Assembly: GCF_016786355.1 (NCBI RefSeq) | Contig: NZ_JADWYX010000010.1 | Span: 1 to 48,362 of the forward strand | Direction: 5' to 3' | DNA from: Frankia sp. AgB1.9 | GTDB taxonomy: Bacteria > Actinomycetota > Actinomycetes > Frankiales > Frankiaceae | Length of the DNA: 48,362 nucleotides | In this document: in pieces, positions 1 to 7,807 of the stretch | Numbering within the stretch: the first letter of the stretch is position 1 | Layout of the letters: every line of letters begins with the position of its first letter | Position numbers and translations under genes: made by a program | Notes under the pieces: generated by a model | Database searches by the model: none | What the model saw: the letters and a program-made list of their open reading frames with translations, nothing else | Told to the model about the DNA's origin: nothing

Positions 1-454
1 GGCCGACCCTGTTCGCGTCTCGGCGTCGCCGTCGCCGCGTCGGCCCCAAAGACAGTCACGTCAAGTAGCGAGTCGGGTACGCATCTTTGTCCAGACGGCC
101 GCCCGCGGCCCACTCGTCATGTTTCCGAAACAGCACGCAAGATTCAGCCACACGAAACATGTTCGTCATCTCTCAACGCGTCCGAAATACATCATCGCCC
201 GGCGCGCATCCCGCCACGACGCACGCCGGCCGGACTCCGCACGGAAACCCAACCGCACATAATGTGATGCAGGTCACACTTCAGTCGAGGTTTCGGATCC
301 CTTGAGAATCCGCCTGCTGACGTGCGAACATTTCGGTCAACCCCCCGTTCTCAGGTACCCGCGCCGACGCGGCGTACCGACGACCGGTCACGGGTCAACC
401 CAATTTTTCACGCGCCGACAGGCGTGTGTTCAACGCTGTATTCGTCATGGGCGG
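1..454. other. Leader region without a supported gene
   Basis: I see no convincing coding sequence here. The short open frames lack ribosome sites and recognisable protein sequence. The only clear element is the CRP-like palindrome at 263-278, reported separately. The stretch is probably the 5' regulatory region of the glycosyltransferase gene that begins at 470, plus the tail of whatever lies to the left. Confidence 0.5.
263..278. promoter_or_regulatory. Candidate CRP/FNR-family operator
   Basis: The sequence TGTGATGCAGGTCACA is a perfect TGTGA-N6-TCACA inverted repeat, which is the consensus for cAMP receptor protein sites in many bacteria, including mycobacterial CRP. The flanks AA and CTT extend the similarity. 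It sits about 190 bp upstream of the glycosyltransferase start at 470, the only nearby gene on the right. That it acts on this gene is inference. Confidence 0.5.
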
Positions 455-469
455 ATGTCGACGGGTGGC

Positions 470-2146
470 ATGAACAAGGTAGAGGCTGTCGTCATTAACT
501 GGAAACGTCCAGGCAATGTCGAGCGGATCGTGGACGCGCTACAGGCGCAATCCGTGCCCTGCACGGTGACGGTATGTGACACCCACCTCGACGACCAATA
601 CACCTTGTCCCAGGCGACGCTGTCCGGCGCCGACCGGGTCTACCGCTGGGGCCACAACACCGGGCCGTACTCCAGGTTCGTGCCGCTGGCCGCGTACGAC
701 CACGAGTACACGTTCTTCGTCGACGACGACATGCTGCCCGGTGCCCGCTGCGTCGAACACTTCGTGAACACCGCCGAGTCGCTCCCCGGCTTCGGCTCGA
801 TCGGCCAGATGGGCCGGATCGTCCCGTCCGACGGGGTCTACACCGCCCGCAACGTCGGCCGGCTGCCCAAGGCACGGGAGATCGACATCCTGGTCCGCGG
901 CTTCTTCGTCCGGACCCGCAACCTGCACCACATAGCCCAGCTCCGCTGGCTGATGAACTACATGGCGGAGCAGGTCCCCGAGGACGACATGCTGCTCTGC
1001 GTCGCGATGCGGCTGTGCGCCGGGCTGCGCAACTACCTGACGCCGAACGACCCGGATCCCGAGACGCTGATGAACCGCAGCGAGCTGCCGGACCCGCACG
1101 CCCTGCACCGCCGGCCGGACCACATCCAGCGCCGGATCGACTTCATGCTCGCCGCGAGGGCCATCGGCTGGCTCTCGGTCAGCCCGCCGCCCAGCATCCC
1201 CAAGCAGCTCACCGCGGCAGACCTGAACGGAGCAAGCGGCGACGGCCTGCGCCACAGGCGCGACGAAGCGTCGGTCGAGCAGCTTTCGGCATCGCCGCTC
1301 GACGTCTCCCTGAACGGCCATTCCCTGAACGGCCATGGACCGGCCGCACAGAACGGACTGGCGACACAGAACGGCAAGCCGGCCAGGCAGGGGGCGCGAC
1401 CCAGCAAGCCGGGCGCCAACCGCGGCGTCGTCTATCTCGCCCTGGGCGAGAGCTACGCCAACCTCGTCACGGACAGCGCGCGCACGCTGCGCCTGCACGG
1501 TTACGACGGCCCGGTGCGGGTCATCACCGACGCGCCCAGCCACGAGCTGGTCGACCTGGAATGCGAGACCCTCGTCGTCGGCAGCCTCCCCGGCGGCTTC
1601 GCGTCCCGTTTCCACAAGACGCAGCTGAATCGCTGGTCGTTCGAGCGGACGCTGTTCCTGGACGCCGACACGATCGTCATCTCCTCGATCGACGAGGTCT
1701 GGGAGCTGCTCGCCGGCCGCGACATGGCGATGGCGCCGGACATGCACTCGTCGGTCGCCGACGTCATCGCGCGCAGCGTCAACGACCCGAACCGGCGCGC
1801 ACCCGAATACCAGTTGATGCAGGAGCTCGGCCTGAGCGACCGGCGCTACTACAACAGCGGCGTCATGCTCTGGGACCAGAACGGCCGGGTGTCCAGGATG
1901 TTCAACCGGTGGCACCAGGAGTGGAACCGCTTCGGCGGGGAGGACCAGCTCGCGCTCGTCCGGGCGATCGCCGCCACCGGGACGAAGGTGTCCACCCTGG
2001 ACTCGGCCTGGAACCGCCGGCCCAAGGCGTTCTCCTCGGTCGACGAGGCCCGCGGTGCCGGCGTCCGCATCCTGCACTTCCTGTCCCGCCAGCGTTCGCT
2101 GCTCAACGACGCCTACCTCGGTGTCGTGGCGGAGTACCTGGGCTGA
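470..2146 (+). CDS. Two-domain glycosyltransferase (GT2-like plus GT8-like)
   Basis: This 558-aa protein appears to fuse two nucleotide-sugar-dependent transferase domains. Residues 1 to about 290 look like a GT-A domain with an acidic metal-binding motif FFVDDDM (Asp85-87) and a later PEDDMLL motif. A low-complexity linker rich in NGH/QNG repeats follows (about 275-315). Residues about 320-556 look like a second GT-A domain with the start GVVYLALGESYANLV, LFLDADT (DxD at 398-400) and YYNSGVMLW, typical of GT8/glycogenin-like enzymes. Donor and acceptor sugars cannot be read. The ATG at 470 follows GGGTGG; an in-frame ATG at 455 is an alternative. Its 3' end overlaps the convergent MFS gene by 34 bp. 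No signal peptide or membrane segment is seen, so it should act in the cytosol. Confidence 0.75.
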   Translation: MNKVEAVVINWKRPGNVERIVDALQAQSVPCTVTVCDTHLDDQYTLSQATLSGADRVYRWGHNTGPYSRFVPLAAYDHEYTFFVDDDMLPGARCVEHFVNTAESLPGFGSIGQMGRIVPSDGVYTARNVGRLPKAREIDILVRGFFVRTRNLHHIAQLRWLMNYMAEQVPEDDMLLCVAMRLCAGLRNYLTPNDPDPETLMNRSELPDPHALHRRPDHIQRRIDFMLAARAIGWLSVSPPPSIPKQLTAADLNGASGDGLRHRRDEASVEQLSASPLDVSLNGHSLNGHGPAAQNGLATQNGKPARQGARPSKPGANRGVVYLALGESYANLVTDSARTLRLHGYDGPVRVITDAPSHELVDLECETLVVGSLPGGFASRFHKTQLNRWSFERTLFLDADTIVISSIDEVWELLAGRDMAMAPDMHSSVADVIARSVNDPNRRAPEYQLMQELGLSDRRYYNSGVMLWDQNGRVSRMFNRWHQEWNRFGGEDQLALVRAIAATGTKVSTLDSAWNRRPKAFSSVDEARGAGVRILHFLSRQRSLLNDAYLGVVAEYLG

Positions 2147-3684
2147 CGGTCCGCGGCGCCCAGCGGGCAGTTGTCCGCGGTGGTCGCGACCGGCGTCGCG
2201 TCCAGGGCGCAGTGGGTGAAGTGCGCGGGCCGCAGGTGCCTGCGATGGGGCGCGCGCTGGTCAGGCCGGTTGCGGATGCTGGCGGCCGCGGTGAGACCGC
2301 CGACGGCGGCGATCGCGGCGGCCAGCAGCATCGCGATCTGGAAGCCGTGGTTGAACGCGCCGGCCTGCAGGTAGGAGGCTCCGGCGAGGCCGGCCACGGC
2401 GGGCAGGACGGCGACCGCGAGCAGCTGGGCGGTGCGCGCGACGTCGTTGTTCACCGCGGAGGCGACGCCGGCCTTCTCCACCGGCGCCGCGGCGAGCGCG
2501 GTGGACGTCAACGGCGCGACGGTCGTCGCCAGCCCCAGACCCAGCACGATCACCGCGGGCAGGACGTCCCGCCAGTAGCCGTCGCCGTGACCGGCGCGGG
2601 ACAGCAGCGCGAGCCCGGCGCCGGCCACCAGCGGACCGACGCTCATCTGCAGCCGGGGACCGATCCGCGCGGCCAGCGCCCCGGACCGCGCCGAGAGCGT
2701 CAACATGATGATCGTGATGGGCAGCAGGGCGGTGCCCGCCTCGACCGGCGAGTAGCCGCCCACCTCCTGTAGCTCGATCGGGAGCAGGAACAACGCCCCG
2801 CCGAGCCCGGCATAGACCACGAAGGTGACCAGGTTCGCCGCCGAGAACTGGCGTGACGCGAACAGGCTCGGCGGGAGCATCGGCTCGTGGGTGCGCCGTT
2901 CGGCGGCCACGAAGGCCACCAGCATCCCGGCTCCGAGCACGAGCGGCACGATCACCGGTCCCGACGTCCAGCCGCGCGACGGGCCCTCGATCAGCCCGTA
3001 GCAGAGCCCGACCAGGCCGAGCGTGCCGAGGGCCGCGCCGCGCAGGTCGATCCGCCGCGGCGCCGCCGGGTCGGTCGACTCGGGGACGTGCCGGGCCGCG
3101 ATGAGGATGACGGCGACGGCCAGCGGCAGGTTCAGGAAGAAGATCAGCCGCCACGACACGGCCGCCACCAGCCAGCCGCCGAGGAACGGCCCCACGGCGG
3201 TCGCGACCCCGGACAGGCCGGACCAGGCGCCGATCGCCCGGGAGCGGTCCTGCGCTCCGAAGGAGGACTGGAGGATCGCGAGGCTGCCCGGGGTGAGCAG
3301 CGCGGCGCCGACTCCCTGCAGCGCCCGAGCGCTGATCAGCATGGACGCGCTCGGCGCGAGCCCGCACAGCAGCGAGGCGGTCGCGAACCAGACGACGCCG
3401 ATCACGAAGACCTTGCGGCGGCCAAACCGGTCGCCGAGCGAGCCGCCGACCAGCAGCAGTCCCGCGAGGGTGAGCGTGTAGGCGGTCACGACCCACTGCA
3501 GCGACGCGAGCCCGGTGCCGAAGTCGCGCCCGATCGAGGGCAGCGCGACCCCGACGGCGGTCGCGTCGATCGCGGCGAGCCCCGAGCCGAGCACGGTCGC
3601 GATCAGTACCCACCGGCCCGGCGCGGACGAGAACACCAGCGCGGGCGCCAAGTCCGGCCCGGCCGGGACTGGTTGGGTCGACAT
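2113..3684 (-). CDS. MFS drug-resistance exporter, DHA2 (EmrB/QacA) family
   Basis: This 523-aa polytopic protein has the alternating hydrophobic segments of a 14-helix major facilitator exporter. It shows motif A (GGSLGDRFGRRK, about 81-91) after the second helix and the antiporter motif C region (AVGPFLGGW) in the fifth. Such proteins use proton motive force to expel hydrophobic drugs or metabolites. The substrate cannot be told. The last 50 residues are a hydrophilic Arg/His-rich tail that runs antisense into the glycosyltransferase 3' end, which is unusual. The start is ATG at 3684, only 10 bp after the stop of a small membrane peptide gene, so the two are probably one transcript. No adjacent regulator gene is seen. 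Confidence 0.88.
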   Translation of the reverse strand: MSTQPVPAGPDLAPALVFSSAPGRWVLIATVLGSGLAAIDATAVGVALPSIGRDFGTGLASLQWVVTAYTLTLAGLLLVGGSLGDRFGRRKVFVIGVVWFATASLLCGLAPSASMLISARALQGVGAALLTPGSLAILQSSFGAQDRSRAIGAWSGLSGVATAVGPFLGGWLVAAVSWRLIFFLNLPLAVAVILIAARHVPESTDPAAPRRIDLRGAALGTLGLVGLCYGLIEGPSRGWTSGPVIVPLVLGAGMLVAFVAAERRTHEPMLPPSLFASRQFSAANLVTFVVYAGLGGALFLLPIELQEVGGYSPVEAGTALLPITIIMLTLSARSGALAARIGPRLQMSVGPLVAGAGLALLSRAGHGDGYWRDVLPAVIVLGLGLATTVAPLTSTALAAAPVEKAGVASAVNNDVARTAQLLAVAVLPAVAGLAGASYLQAGAFNHGFQIAMLLAAAIAAVGGLTAAASIRNRPDQRAPHRRHLRPAHFTHCALDATPVATTADNCPLGAADRQPRYSATTPR

Positions 3685-3694
3685 GGCCCGAACG

Positions 3695-3856
3695 CTACGC
3701 GTGCCGGTCCTCCTGCAGGGCTCGGATCGAGGCGGCCAGCCGGGTGTCAGCGAGGTCTCGCCGCTCTTCCAGCACCCGGAGCAGGACCAGCAGGAAGACG
3801 GTGCCCGACGCGAAGACCAGCGCCAGGATCAGTGTGAAGACGTAGAACTCCAACAC
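3695..3856 (-). CDS. Small single-span membrane protein upstream of the MFS gene
   Basis: I read a 53-aa frame starting at GTG 3856 with a good ribosome site (GGAGG, 7 nt before the start) and stopping at 3695. Residues 3-28 are strongly hydrophobic and form one transmembrane helix; the remainder is charged (LEERRDLADTRLAASIRALQ) and should be cytoplasmic and helical. It ends 10 bp before the MFS exporter start and points the same way, so it may be co-translated with it and assist or regulate it. I do not recognise a family. Frame, ribosome site and hydropathy are seen; the partnership is inferred. Confidence 0.6.
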   Translation of the reverse strand: MLEFYVFTLILALVFASGTVFLLVLLRVLEERRDLADTRLAASIRALQEDRHA

Positions 3857-3945
3857 GGCGAACCTCCATGGGTTCGGTTCTTGCGCTGTCCACGCTGGCT
3901 GGCCACCCGGGGCAGGGGCTACCAGTGGCCGTGGACCTGTTCCGT

Positions 3946-5385
3946 TCAGTGCTTGTCACCGCTCCTGGGTCCGTGGGAGCGGATGGTGACCGGCGCACCG
4001 CACACGTCGGCGACGACGTCCGGCCAGTCCGCCGGGCCAGGTGGACGGGAGTCGAGGACGGGCCGGGCCCGCGACAGCAGCCCGGTCAGCTCCGCCGCTC
4101 GCGCCAGGTCCCCGGAGGGGCCGGGCACCAGGCGCTCGACCCACCGCGAGCCGCCAGCCGGCTCGGCCTCCGCCGGGCCGGAAGGGTCACGCACAGCACT
4201 CGCGTCCATGTGGTCAGCGTTGCGCGCGACCGCCGGCCCAATGTGGTCAAAGTCCGAGATGTCGGCGCCGCCGGGAGTCGGCTGCGCGACTGGGCCGACC
4301 GGGCTGACCTCGTAGGACCGGCAGATTCCCAGCGATTGGCGGCTGGGCGCGTCGAGGTGGGTCAGCGCCACCGCGTCGACCCCGCCGGCGACCTCGACGG
4401 CGTAGCGGTGCGCGACCGCGTCGAAATGGCCGACGCGAAACGCCCCCTGCCAGCGGCCGGTGCCGTTGTGCCGGTCCGGCAGCGCGGCGGTCAGCGCGGC
4501 GTCCTCGGTCACCAGCGGGCCGGCGCCATGCCGGGTGGTGTAGGTCCGCACCACCCCGAGCCGGTGGGCGTCGCCGGCAGGCACGCCCGCGTCGCACAGC
4601 AGCTTCTCCGCGTTCGCGAACGTCGTCGTGGACCAGGTCGTGTACGGGTGGAACCCGTGCCACTCGTCGAGCAGCACGCCCTGTGCCCCCTCGAAGACCA
4701 CCGGTCCGACCCGGGCCAGCTCGGCGAGGTGCCGGTCGTCGACGAGCCGGACGGCCCGCGCGAACTGACCGAACACCTCGACGCAGGCGTCCACCGGCGG
4801 CAGCTCGCCCCCGGCCCGCGCCGGTCCCGCCAGCGGGCCGAGCTCAGCCTCCAGGCAGTCCCGCAGCTCGGTCAGCAGCCGGAGCAGCCGGGCCGGCCGG
4901 GCGCAGTCGCGCGCCCGAGGCGCGGCGTCCGGGTGGGCGAGGGCGTAGGCGGCGGTCTCGCCGATGCCCATCCCGCACGAGCCGTGCCGGCCGCCGCCGC
5001 GCGCCAGCTCCCTGGTCCGGTTCGCGGCGACGTGGTACGGGGTCGTGAGCAGGGCGTCCCCGTGCACCGTCAGCCGGGCGAACGGGTCGGGCACGCCGAG
5101 AGCCGCGAGGTGCGCCGCCTCGGCCGCGAGCGCCAGCGGGTCCACGAGGACGTACCGCGACAGGTGCGTCGGCACGCCCGTGAGCGTGCCCGAGCCGAAC
5201 TGCGCGAACGTGTGGTGCCGGCCGTCGTCGGTGACGACGTTGTGCGCCGCCTGCGCGCCGCCGTTGAACCGGACCACGGCCGCCACCGGCCGCCCGTCCG
5301 CCGCGGCGACCCGGCAGAGGTGGTCGACAACCGTTCCCTTGCCGGCGTCGCCGAACCCGAGGTCGACGACGATCGTGTGCCGCAT
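3946..5385 (-). CDS. Adenylosuccinate synthetase-like protein (PurA paralogue)
   Basis: This 479-aa protein matches the PurA fold, which makes adenylosuccinate from IMP, aspartate and GTP. The N-terminal P-loop reads FGDAGKGT where PurA has WGDEGKGK. The catalytic Asp (13) is kept. The NGGAQAAHN motif keeps the catalytic His (48). The IMP-site motif VVFEGAQGVLLDE and the C-terminal GAPVTIRSHGPR are also present. Substitutions in the P-loop and in the usual HGTYPYVT segment (here HGFHPYTTW) suggest an altered substrate rather than housekeeping purine synthesis. The start is ATG at 5385, preceded by AGGAGGAGC. It is the last gene of a leftward operon with a VWA protein, a J-domain pseudokinase and a NUDIX-wHTH protein, which supports a specialised nucleotide-linked role. 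Confidence 0.8.
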   Translation of the reverse strand: MRHTIVVDLGFGDAGKGTVVDHLCRVAAADGRPVAAVVRFNGGAQAAHNVVTDDGRHHTFAQFGSGTLTGVPTHLSRYVLVDPLALAAEAAHLAALGVPDPFARLTVHGDALLTTPYHVAANRTRELARGGGRHGSCGMGIGETAAYALAHPDAAPRARDCARPARLLRLLTELRDCLEAELGPLAGPARAGGELPPVDACVEVFGQFARAVRLVDDRHLAELARVGPVVFEGAQGVLLDEWHGFHPYTTWSTTTFANAEKLLCDAGVPAGDAHRLGVVRTYTTRHGAGPLVTEDAALTAALPDRHNGTGRWQGAFRVGHFDAVAHRYAVEVAGGVDAVALTHLDAPSRQSLGICRSYEVSPVGPVAQPTPGGADISDFDHIGPAVARNADHMDASAVRDPSGPAEAEPAGGSRWVERLVPGPSGDLARAAELTGLLSRARPVLDSRPPGPADWPDVVADVCGAPVTIRSHGPRSGDKH

Positions 5386-5478
5386 GAGAGCTCCTCCTGG
5401 TCGCTCGACGCCGGGTCTGGGTGGGCCGGTGCAGCCCATCGGGCCGCGCCGGGGGGCGGGTGTGCCCGGGTGGATGAG

Positions 5479-6477
5479 TCAGAGCCGGGCGATGCCGGTT
5501 CCGCCGCGCCGCGCGGGCGGCTGACCGTCGCGGCCGGCGGTGATCTCGCGGCGGGCCGGGGCGCCGGCCCGCATCCGGGCGAGCGCCTTGCCGACCGGGG
5601 CGACGGCGGCGCCGGCACCGACGTCGCGCAGGTCGTCAAGGCCCTCGTCCAGGTCGATCGAGTCCTCAAGGATGCCGATCGTCAGCGCGATCGTCTCGCA
5701 GGCCAGGCCCAGGTCGTCGAGCTCGATCACCCGCTCGCCCAGCAGCTCCCGCCAAGTCGCCAGCACCTCCTGGTCCTGCGCGTGCGCGGTCCCGGCCGGG
5801 ATGATGAAGAAGACGTTGTACGTCCGCTCCAGCTCCTCGACGATCTCCCTGGTCGGGATGGCGACCCGCAGCTGGTCGCCGATCAGGTCGCGGACCTGGC
5901 CGGCGTCGACCTTCCGGTACGGCTTCTCGTCGCCGATGACGAACAGGTAGCCCTTCTTGGCGCGCTTCTCGAAGCAGTCCAGCGCGGTGTGCCGGGCCAT
6001 GAAGTACATCGCCAGCTCGTAGGACTCCATGACCTGGCCGCCGCCACCACCCTCCAGGATGATGTTGCCGAGCTGCTCGTCCATCCGGTTGTCCGACTCG
6101 AACTGGCCGACCTGCAGCGGCACCCGGTCGCACGTCGCGTCCCCGATCCCGCCGAACATGATCTGCGGGTGCTCGACGTAGCCCTTGCGCAGCAGCAGCC
6201 CGAACAGCGACGGCAGCTTGGCCTGCAGTTCCTTCGGCACCGAGCCCATCGAGCCGGTGACGTCGAAGAGCACCGAGATCGCCAGCGAGGTCGGGTGCTC
6301 GGCCGAGTCACGGCTCTCCCGCTTGCCCACGCCGAACGGGTCCAGCTCCGCGTGGACCTTCATCGCGCGACCGGCACCGCGCATCCGGTCGCTGTAGTCG
6401 AACGCGCTCGCGCCCGTGCTCGCGCGGTAGTTCGCGGCCGCGTCGTAGACGTCCGTCGACCAGGCTCCGCCACCCAT
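5479..6477 (-). CDS. VWA (von Willebrand factor A) domain protein
   Basis: This 332-aa cytosolic protein has a VWA core with a metal-ion-dependent adhesion motif FDVTGSM (Asp72, Thr74, Ser76), then a MFGGIGDA strand and a glycine run before ESYELAMYFMARHT. VWA domains mediate metal-dependent protein binding and often serve as scaffolds for ATPases or modified proteins. No signal peptide or membrane helix is seen. The start is ATG at 6477 behind GGAGGTC. It lies 79 bp after the J-domain pseudokinase gene and 93 bp before the adenylosuccinate-synthetase-like gene, on the same strand. A scaffold role for the other operon products is inference. The C-terminal 40 residues are low-complexity Arg/Ala/Gly. 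Confidence 0.82.
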   Translation of the reverse strand: MGGGAWSTDVYDAAANYRASTGASAFDYSDRMRGAGRAMKVHAELDPFGVGKRESRDSAEHPTSLAISVLFDVTGSMGSVPKELQAKLPSLFGLLLRKGYVEHPQIMFGGIGDATCDRVPLQVGQFESDNRMDEQLGNIILEGGGGGQVMESYELAMYFMARHTALDCFEKRAKKGYLFVIGDEKPYRKVDAGQVRDLIGDQLRVAIPTREIVEELERTYNVFFIIPAGTAHAQDQEVLATWRELLGERVIELDDLGLACETIALTIGILEDSIDLDEGLDDLRDVGAGAAVAPVGKALARMRAGAPARREITAGRDGQPPARRGGTGIARL

Positions 6478-6556
6478 GATGACCTCCAGAAAACGAGAGA
6501 ACGAACAGCCGAAAGGGAGAGAAGGGACGGCGCTCGGGCCGTCCGGCGAACGGGGG

Positions 6557-7807
6557 TCAGGTCGCGGGCGCCGGCATGGCGAACGGGCGGAAGCGACGCG
6601 GGCCGTAGATCCGCCCGAGCAGGTCGTCGAGCTCGCCGAGCAGCCGCCAGGCGTCATCCGGCCGCATCGCCGGCGCCGCCGGCAGGCAGCCGGTGAGGAA
6701 CCGCCGGATCGGCGCCGGCACCGCCGTGGGCAGCCGGGCCGGGTCCTCGTCGCCGAGCAGGTAGGAGACGCACCGGCTGGCGAGCGCGATGTCGGTCGCC
6801 GCGGCCGGCGGCTCGCGGCGGGCCACCTCGGCTGGGTACCAGTCGGCGTAGGCGGCGACCAGGGCCGGAATCCGCCGGCTCGGGTCGTCCCGTCCCGCGG
6901 CTGGCCGGTAGGGGCCGACGACCGCGCCGTCGGCCGGCTCGGGAATCGCGCTGTAGCACCAGTCGACGAGGACCAGGCCGTGCTGGGCCGGGTGGATGAG
7001 CACGTGCGGCGGCAACACCGCGCCGTGCGCGACACCGGCGCGGTGCGCGTACCCGATCGCGACCAGCAGCCGTCGCCACATCCAGACCGCGTCCCGCGGG
7101 TCGAGCCCGGCCGGGTAGGCGGCCCGCACCTCGGCCAGCGTGACGAAGCCGTCCAGGCGAGCCAGCACGTTGACCCGCCGAGCCGGGGTGGACCCGCCGT
7201 CCGCCAGCCGGGCCGTGTCGACCAGCATCGGCACGTAGGCGGCGTGCCTGCGGTCGCCCAGCCGGGCGATCCGCCGCAGGGCCGTCGCCTCCCGGGCGAT
7301 CAGGTCGTCGTCGTCGACCGAACGTGCGATCTTGCACAGCAGGGTGTCCGACGCGGGGCGGCCGTCCGCCGGCTCGACGTGATCGACCCGGTACAGGACG
7401 GCCAGGTCGCCCTCGGCGTGCGGGCGGCCGACGGTGTAGGCGTGCCGGGCGCGGCCGACGACGACCGCGCCGGTCCGCTCGCCAGCGCCCGGGCTCGTCG
7501 GCGCCTCGGCGGCGCTGCCCTGGTAGGCGAACCACAGTTCGGTGAGCCGGGCGAAGGCGGCCGCGGCATCCGCGCGCCGGCCGGCGGGGGCGACGTCCGG
7601 GTGGACCTGGCGGGCCATGGTCCGGTAGGCGCGGCGCGCCGTGCGCGAGGCCTCCCGTGCCTGGGTGCCGGCCGGGTCGAGCGGGCCGAACAGCTCCGAC
7701 GCGGGCAGGCCCCGCCGCAGCACCTGGTCCACGATCTCGTCGAACGTGACCGGCGGTCGTGCCGTCGAGTCGGTTCCGGCGGCGGGCGAGGCGGCTTCTG
7801 TGATCAT
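6557..7807 (-). CDS. J-domain protein fused to a kinase-like (probable pseudokinase) domain
   Basis: This 416-aa protein begins with a J-domain-like helical segment (about 33-97) containing the HPD tripeptide at 69-71, which in DnaJ proteins stimulates Hsp70 ATPase. The rest (about 110-400) resembles a protein or small-molecule kinase, with LLCKIAR as the beta-3 lysine and AREATALRRI as helix C. The catalytic loop reads HRAGVAHGAVLPPHVLI, where the usual catalytic Asp is Ala and the metal-binding Asn is His. The DFG position keeps Asp (VDW). It is therefore likely a pseudokinase. ATG at 7807 overlaps the NUDIX stop (ATGA) and has AGGAGGACC upstream, so the two genes are translationally coupled. 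No Hsp70 gene lies in this operon. Confidence 0.75.
   Translation of the reverse strand: MITEAASPAAGTDSTARPPVTFDEIVDQVLRRGLPASELFGPLDPAGTQAREASRTARRAYRTMARQVHPDVAPAGRRADAAAAFARLTELWFAYQGSAAEAPTSPGAGERTGAVVVGRARHAYTVGRPHAEGDLAVLYRVDHVEPADGRPASDTLLCKIARSVDDDDLIAREATALRRIARLGDRRHAAYVPMLVDTARLADGGSTPARRVNVLARLDGFVTLAEVRAAYPAGLDPRDAVWMWRRLLVAIGYAHRAGVAHGAVLPPHVLIHPAQHGLVLVDWCYSAIPEPADGAVVGPYRPAAGRDDPSRRIPALVAAYADWYPAEVARREPPAAATDIALASRCVSYLLGDEDPARLPTAVPAPIRRFLTGCLPAAPAMRPDDAWRLLGELDDLLGRIYGPRRFRPFAMPAPAT

Noticed and set aside
539..2077. Long open frame antisense to the glycosyltransferase (512 codons)
   Set aside because: It has no ribosome site or family-like sequence and mirrors the codon bias of the sense gene; typical GC-rich shadow frame.
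3868..6696. Very long rightward open frame (942 codons) across the PurA-like and VWA genes
   Set aside because: Sequence is Arg/Gly/Pro/Val-rich low complexity and lies opposite two clearly recognisable genes with ribosome sites.
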